A DNA stretch of 64,000 nt, from the NCBI GenBank assembly GCA_963691815.1, contig OY829652.1, forward strand, positions 1,178,890-1,242,889. The letters are read 5' to 3'. Within the stretch, counting starts at the first letter, position 1; the number at the start of each line of letters is the position of its first letter. The DNA is from Echiichthys vipera. Its lineage: Eukaryota; Chordata; Actinopteri; Perciformes; Trachinidae. Positions 59,796 to 64,000 of this stretch are shown one piece after another. A program made the position numbers and the translations under genes. A model generated the notes under the pieces. The model made no database searches. It was not told the origin of the DNA and saw only the letters and a list, made by a program, of their open reading frames with translations.

Positions 59796-60290
59796 TTTAA
59801 TGAAAAATGTATTTGTTCATAAAATTGTTTACATTATAGTCCCTTTAATTGTACACTAGACTAACAATAGGTTGTTTTTTTTTTCTCCTGCTATTATAAA
59901 CTTACTTTGCTCGGCACCGTTTTAATGTAACACAGCAAAGAAAATGCTTTTCGCAGACATCGAAGCCGTCTCAACAAAGTATTTAGGACAGAATAGTTCC
60001 TGTGCTGGGCTTTACTCTGGCTGCACTGCATGAATGACCAGTAGCCATGTAGATTATAGTCAACACATCTGCCTGATTAAGCTTCTTATTATGACACAAG
60101 TTTGAAATATAAAATAGTCTTTGCCTTTAGCCATTTATGTAAATGCATTCAGATGCCATCCATCTTAATTCCACTGCAAAATGTCCCATTAAAAGTCTTG
60201 AAAAGAAGGACACGTACATTACATTGTCCAGTGTCCATTACTCTTAATCTTCGCTTAATCCCAAAGTGCTTTTACAGACAAGGACATTTC
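59796..60290 (-). other. lrrn3: Probable lrrn3 3' UTR with candidate poly(A) signals
   Basis: AT-rich sequence without recognisable repeats follows the stop codon. No AATAAA was noticed on the minus strand, but the ATTAAA variant occurs at 59926-59921, 59849-59844 and 59801-59796. Which of these is used, and where the UTR ends, cannot be told from sequence alone. Confidence 0.4.
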
Positions 60291-62405
60291 TTACATGGAT
60301 TCATCCGGTAAGTCTATTACAGTGGCCCTCACCTTGATCCCAGACGTACCAAATTCCAGATAAGAAGAAGAAGAAGAAGAGGAGGTGGAATGAGTGCCGG
60401 GAATCAGGAGCGCTTCAGCCGGGTCTGCTATCAGTTTCCTGTAAAACACTTGGCTGTACAGAGACGTGTAGATAATAGAGCAAGCCACGGCAACCACGAT
60501 AAAAAACACTGCACAAGTAGCCATCACCAGACTGTCCCAGTTCTCAGTGTTCCCCCTCGGGACCGCTGCATCCTTTGTGGTCACGTTGACACAGTCCCTG
60601 CTGTATCCAGGCTGTGCTGCAGTGACCTCAACACAAACCTGGTAGCAAGTGGAAGGCCTCAGCTGTTTGATGTGGTACTCTTTGACATCAGCAGGGAGCC
60701 GGGCTGTGAATGGCATCAAGAGGCCGCCGCCTTCGGCTAAAGTGGACCAATTTAGTTGTGATACCAAACCCCCTGCGCTCTCCCAGGAAACCCTTACAGA
60801 GTGAGACTGGACTGATGTTACATATACATGTAGAGGTTGATTCAAATGCTGGGCAACGTATCCGTCCACCGCAACCATCACTGACTTGAGGTCTGCCCCG
60901 ACAAAATTGTGGGCGATACAGGTGTACGAGCCTGCTTCCTGCTCCGTGGCGTCATAGAGGTCGAAGGTTCCCTCAGGGTGCATGTAGTACTTATCGGACA
61001 CGCTTCCAGGCAGGACCCTGTCACCAGATGGTGTCACCCAGAAGATCTCAGGCTCTGGTTCTCCGAACGCCCGGCAGTGCAGTGACACAGACCTCCCTTT
61101 TCCGACTTCGACAAAATCCCGGAGGCTCCCGGGTGAGATCAGAGGAAGGCAGATCTCTGTCATCTCCCTGAAATGCACCTGTCGAACATGCTGGCCTTGG
61201 TACTCTGGAGGCTCCACACAGAACAGGGAGTCAGGCTCCATGAACCGAACAGTGGTCCTGTTCATATTGACCCAGCGGATGACGCAGTCGCAGCGGATGG
61301 GGTTGCTGTGCAGACTGACCTCTCGCAGGTTGGGCAGGGACTCCACAGTGCTGCGGTGGAGTGCACTAAGTGCGTTACTGTTCAGCATCAGAGTCTCCAG
61401 CCTGGGGAGCTTGTGGAAGGCCCTGGGGTGGATGTAGGACAGCCTGGGATTGTTGGTGGCCTCGATTTTTGTCAGCTCCGGCAGGTTGTTCAGGGCAAAA
61501 CCGTCGATGGATACAAGCTCAGGCATGCTGTTGATGCCGAGCTCCTTGAGATGCATCATGTCCATGAAGTCACCTCTCTGGATCCTCTCGATGGGGTTCT
61601 TATTCAAATCCAGAAACTTCAGGTTCTGGACTCTGGTCAACGCCACCCGGGGGACACGATTGAGCAAGTTGTCAAAAAATGAGATGCTCTCCAGGTTCTC
61701 TAGGCCAACCAGAGCGTTGTCCGGCATTTCAGTCAAATTCATCTTGGCAAGCACAAGGCTTCTGAGGTTCGCCAGGGGTTTAAAGTTCATGCCTGAGAGC
61801 TCGATGATAGGGTTTTCTCCAAGCATCAATATCTCAAGATTGGGAAGATGCTGGAACCACTGGCTGTTGATGCTCGTCAGTCGATTGGAATTGAGATGGA
61901 GCCTCAGCAGCCGGCTCAGGCCCTGGAAGGCCCCAGGGGTGATGGAGAAAATCAGGTTGTGGTTAATGTAGAATTCCTGGAGGTTGGACAGGGAAGCGAG
62001 GCAGCTGTCGGACAGCTCTTGAATCCAGTTCTCCTCCATGTGGAGTGACAGCAGCCGGGGTAGAGACCCCAGACAAACATCGCCCACCGAGGAAATATTA
62101 TTCTGAGACAAGTCAATTTCAGTGATGTTGACCAAGTAATCCAAAGTTTTCTCAACAGTAACAATGTTGTTTGTCTGCAGCAGCAGTACCTGTGTTTCTG
62201 AGGGCAGCCTCTCCGGGAGCACAGTGAGGCCCAGGTCATTACAGTCCACAGTGGCAGTCTCGGTGTAAATAGAGCTGGGTGAGAACCAGGGTCGTATCTC
62301 ACATCGACACAATGCCGGGCAACGAGTGGCCCCCTCAGAGGCCAGAGCAAAGGCAGCCAGAGACAGCTCAGCCAGCAAACAAGCCACAAACGCTGTCTCC
62401 TTCAT
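60291..62405 (-). CDS. lrrn3: Leucine-rich repeat neuronal protein (LRRN family, LRRN3-like), complete single-exon CDS
   Basis: Single-pass type I membrane protein of the LRRN family, neuronal cell-surface proteins thought to act in adhesion or signalling. The 704 codons run from ATG (62405-62403, A at -3) to TAA (60293-60291); human LRRN1-3 are about 708-716 residues. Visible order: signal peptide about 1-24; LRRNT with Cys29/33/35/55; about 12 LRRs at 72-370; LRRCT with Cys372/374/396/419; Ig C2 domain about 424-513 with Cys444/Cys496; FN3 about 523-612; transmembrane helix about 626-647; short cytoplasmic tail with a Ser run (675-681) encoded by a TCT-type microsatellite. N-glycosylation sequons lie at N93, 104, 223, 382, 552 and 607. 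LRRN3 is preferred over LRRN1/2 because of the MEPDSLFCV block at 389-397, VRQVHF at 407-412 and a tail ending KVRATVIDLP. The ELYPPLINLW motif I recall from LRRN1/LRRN3 tails is absent. Family certain; paralog probable. Confidence 0.95.
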   Translation of the reverse strand: MKETAFVACLLAELSLAAFALASEGATRCPALCRCEIRPWFSPSSIYTETATVDCNDLGLTVLPERLPSETQVLLLQTNNIVTVEKTLDYLVNITEIDLSQNNISSVGDVCLGSLPRLLSLHMEENWIQELSDSCLASLSNLQEFYINHNLIFSITPGAFQGLSRLLRLHLNSNRLTSINSQWFQHLPNLEILMLGENPIIELSGMNFKPLANLRSLVLAKMNLTEMPDNALVGLENLESISFFDNLLNRVPRVALTRVQNLKFLDLNKNPIERIQRGDFMDMMHLKELGINSMPELVSIDGFALNNLPELTKIEATNNPRLSYIHPRAFHKLPRLETLMLNSNALSALHRSTVESLPNLREVSLHSNPIRCDCVIRWVNMNRTTVRFMEPDSLFCVEPPEYQGQHVRQVHFREMTEICLPLISPGSLRDFVEVGKGRSVSLHCRAFGEPEPEIFWVTPSGDRVLPGSVSDKYYMHPEGTFDLYDATEQEAGSYTCIAHNFVGADLKSVMVAVDGYVAQHLNQPLHVYVTSVQSHSVRVSWESAGGLVSQLNWSTLAEGGGLLMPFTARLPADVKEYHIKQLRPSTCYQVCVEVTAAQPGYSRDCVNVTTKDAAVPRGNTENWDSLVMATCAVFFIVVAVACSIIYTSLYSQVFYRKLIADPAEALLIPGTHSTSSSSSSSYLEFGTSGIKVRATVIDLPDESM

Positions 62406-62465
62406 CTTGGCCCCGTATTCCCTTCAGCCAGTAATTGGCCCGTATGGAGTCGGCTGTTAGCACCG

Positions 62466-62489
62466 TTAACTTCCCAAATACAAGCTCAT
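62466..62489 (-). other. Upstream ORF 3 in the lrrn3 leader (7 codons)
   Basis: ATG at 62489-62487 reads MSLYLGS and stops at TAA, 60 bases before the main ATG. It is the last ATG before the lrrn3 start. Confidence 0.35.
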
Positions 62490-62647
62490 TTGTTACTGCA
62501 GCAAGATAGAGTAGATTTCTGCTGACGCCTGGTCCCCGTGGCTTCGGCCGTGTTGTTTTCCAGCTCTTGGCAAAGAGAGGCAACCTTTCCGTTCGGTCCG
62601 TGCCAGGTTGTCACGCACGCTGGGATATGTCAAGGTCGATGTATCCT

Positions 62648-62731
62648 TCAGGGAGCGGCGCTGTGCAGCAGAGGGGCGGTGGAGGAATGCTGTGGCTCCG
62701 GCTGGGGACGAATCGCTCTGCCTTCCATCAT
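62648..62731 (-). other. Upstream ORF 2 in the lrrn3 leader (27 codons)
   Basis: Starts with two adjacent ATGs just after upstream ORF 1 and ends at TGA (62650-62648). The peptide is Pro/Ser-rich and resembles nothing I recognise. Together with ORFs 1 and 3 it would make the leader poor for simple scanning. Confidence 0.35.
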
Positions 62732-62733
62732 TA

Positions 62734-62769
62734 TTATCCTCCGTCGCTGTCACTGGTGTCAGTTTCCAT
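62734..62769 (-). other. Upstream ORF 1 in the lrrn3 leader (11 codons)
   Basis: ATG is the first codon of the predicted exon, immediately after the splice acceptor, and reads METDTSDSDGG before TAA. It may exist only in the spliced transcript context. Its role, if any, would be to limit scanning to the main ATG; that is inference. Confidence 0.4.
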
Positions 62770-62771
62770 CT

Positions 62772-63107
62772 GGGGAGACAGGAGAGAAAAAAGGCCAATG
62801 TAACGGCGTGCCGGCGAGATATGAAGGTGTATTGACATTTAGGAATATTGAGACTTATGAAGTCTTTTCAGCCTCATTTGTTTTTATTGCTTTCCTCGCA
62901 CCGCTGGAATTGTAAGTTATGATTAACTTGACCTTATGTATATTATTTGACAGGTTTGAAACAAGAAAACGGTACTTTTGAGTCTCTTTTTATGGCTGAA
63001 GGGTGAAAGAACCGGCTCTTAGATCACATGTGTCGAACTGATCCAGTAAAGAGTCGCTGTGGCTGCAGGTTTTCAGTCCACTCAAGCAAGAACACACCTG
63101 ACTCGAC
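62772..63107. other. Probable lrrn3 intron sequence
   Basis: Lies upstream of the predicted acceptor. No candidate first exon or promoter was recognised. Confidence 0.35.
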
Positions 63108-63110
63108 TTA

Positions 63111-63699
63111 GGGTGCACTCACACTGTCCTTCCGCACTGCGCCCCGGGCTTGAGGGTACTTGTCCCCCCTCCCTCTCCCCCCGCGCCCCAGGCCCGTTTG
63201 TACTCACACTACCTGGGCCTCGGAGAATGCTTCTTGCTGCCTATACGTCATCACGCCGTAACACGTCACACGCATTGATGACGTCATGGCGATGCGTGGC
63301 TTTGTTTCCAGATCTTTCCGTAGACCTCTGAGTTTTTGTGCGTCTTGTCGACTGTTTTTGAATCTTTTCATCGACCAAATCTGCAGTAAACACTCCACCT
63401 CCGCATCACACCAACGTGAACCTTTCACCGCCATTGTTTGAAATGTCCGCGCATGGTCCCTCCTTCTTTTTTCTATGTCGTAGGCGCACAGGAAATGACC
63501 TCAGAACCGCCGTAGGACTCGTCATCGTACACGTGCGCACGCTCGTGCTCGTACACGTGCAAACGTGCTTTACTAAAGCCCACCTATCTCAGGTCCGCAG
63601 TTATGCGCGGAGCGGTTGCACTCAAACTGCTCAAACGCACTAGGCTTTAGCTGAAAAAACGGTTTCGGCCCGGTGCGGAAGGACAGTGTGAGTGCGCCC
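63111..63699 (-). mobile_element. PIF/Harbinger-like nonautonomous element, complete, TTA target duplication
   Basis: 589 bases bounded by TTA (63108-63110 and 63700-63702). Terminal inverted repeats of about 27 bases (GGGYGCACTCACACTGTCC then TTCCGCAC) differ at one position. The minus strand carries the broken Myb/SANT-like segment at 63204-63434. No transposase, so it must be mobilised in trans. Confidence 0.88.
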
Positions 63700-63702
63700 T
63701 TA

Positions 63703-64000
63703 CTCAATCACCTGAACTGCCTTCACACAGTTAACTTGTTGGACCACGAGTGTTTTTGATTGGTTGGAATGAAAACCAGCAGCCCCAGCGACCCTTTACT
63801 GGATCAGTTCGACACCCCTGTCTTAGATGATGCTCATAAGTCTGTTGATTCAAAATGCAAACACACACTGTATTGTAATTAAGGAGCTTCCCCACCCCCC
63901 TGAACCTCTCTCCTGTTGTGAACAATGCACCTGTGCACGCTTATCACATCGCCCACACACAACACAAGCAGCTGACAGGTTACCGCGACTGAAACACGAC
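63703..64000. other. No gene recognised
   Basis: Unique sequence to the window edge. Confidence 0.3.

Larger units (their letters stand above)
62406..62769 (-). other. lrrn3: Probable 5' UTR part of the lrrn3 coding exon, with splice acceptor
   Basis: On the minus strand a polypyrimidine tract (about 62795-62772) runs into CCCCAG, with the AG at 62771-62770, so the exon would begin at 62769 and continue into the ATG at 62405. This matches the usual LRRN layout of one or more noncoding 5' exons followed by one exon holding the whole CDS. The upstream noncoding exon was not identified and may lie beyond the right edge. The acceptor is seen; its use is inferred. Confidence 0.6.

Noticed and set aside
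61173..61682. 169- and 173-codon plus-strand frames
   Set aside because: Antisense shadows of the LRR region of lrrn3.
62368..62583. 71-codon frame overlapping the lrrn3 start, considered as an overlapping upstream ORF
   Set aside because: Its first codon is TTG, not ATG; no ATG opens the frame before it enters the CDS.
62493..62798. 101-codon minus-strand frame upstream of lrrn3
   Set aside because: Its ATG lies on the intron side of the predicted splice acceptor; no conserved domain seen.

Overview
The window is vertebrate nuclear DNA, almost certainly from a ray-finned (teleost) fish. The evidence is very long GT/CA microsatellites, many minisatellites, fish-type interspersed repeats (RTE/Rex-like LINE tails, tRNA-derived SINEs, a Penelope-like element, PIF/Harbinger-like elements) and one intact vertebrate-type gene. 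Nothing bacterial or viral was recognised.

Only one protein-coding gene can be defended. It is a leucine-rich repeat neuronal gene of the LRRN family, best matched to lrrn3, on the minus strand at 60291-62405 and intact in a single coding exon of 704 codons. Upstream of it (62406-62769 on the minus strand) is a probable 5' leader exon. It begins at a clear splice acceptor and carries three short upstream ORFs. Downstream (about 59700-60290) is AT-rich, repeat-free sequence that is probably 3' UTR. In mammals LRRN3 lies inside an intron of IMMP2L on the opposite strand. The gene-poor, repeat-filled rest of the window would fit an immp2l intron, but no immp2l exon was found.

Layout. 0-6.6 kb: LINE tail, tRNA-SINE, 21-bp array, GT microsatellite, LINE/Harbinger chimera, 44-bp minisatellite and a complete Harbinger copy. 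7-9 kb: two 21-bp arrays. 9.8-15.7 kb: CA repeat, Harbinger/SINE junction, 49-bp minisatellite, a 42-bp array and a SINE. 16-18.5 kb: LINE tail, then a second large 42-bp array whose flank duplicates the one at 13 kb. 18.5-25.3 kb: mostly unique DNA with LINE tails, a 32-bp-arm hairpin, a foldback element and a symmetric TG/CA palindrome. 25.6-30.5 kb: SINE plus 48-bp minisatellite, a duplicated unassigned repeat, a giant GT tract and SINE/hAT-like fragments. 31.2-33.8 kb: rearranged Penelope-like element with a GIY-YIG fragment and three hammerhead-ribozyme-like cores, abutted by a Harbinger copy. 35-46 kb: LINE tails (one with an expanded internal 26-bp repeat), a 42-bp array of about 1 kb, related AC-rich arrays, and a tandem/inverted repeat structure at 44-46 kb. 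46.5-47.5 kb: a SINE split by a Harbinger element with a perfect TAA target duplication. 49-59 kb: LINE tails among unique, possibly conserved noncoding sequence. 59.7-62.8 kb: lrrn3. 63.1-63.7 kb: a complete Harbinger copy.

Most other open frames are artefacts of tandem repeats whose unit length is a multiple of three, of dinucleotide runs, or of the strand opposite lrrn3. Family assignments rest on recognition by eye; no alignment or database search was run.
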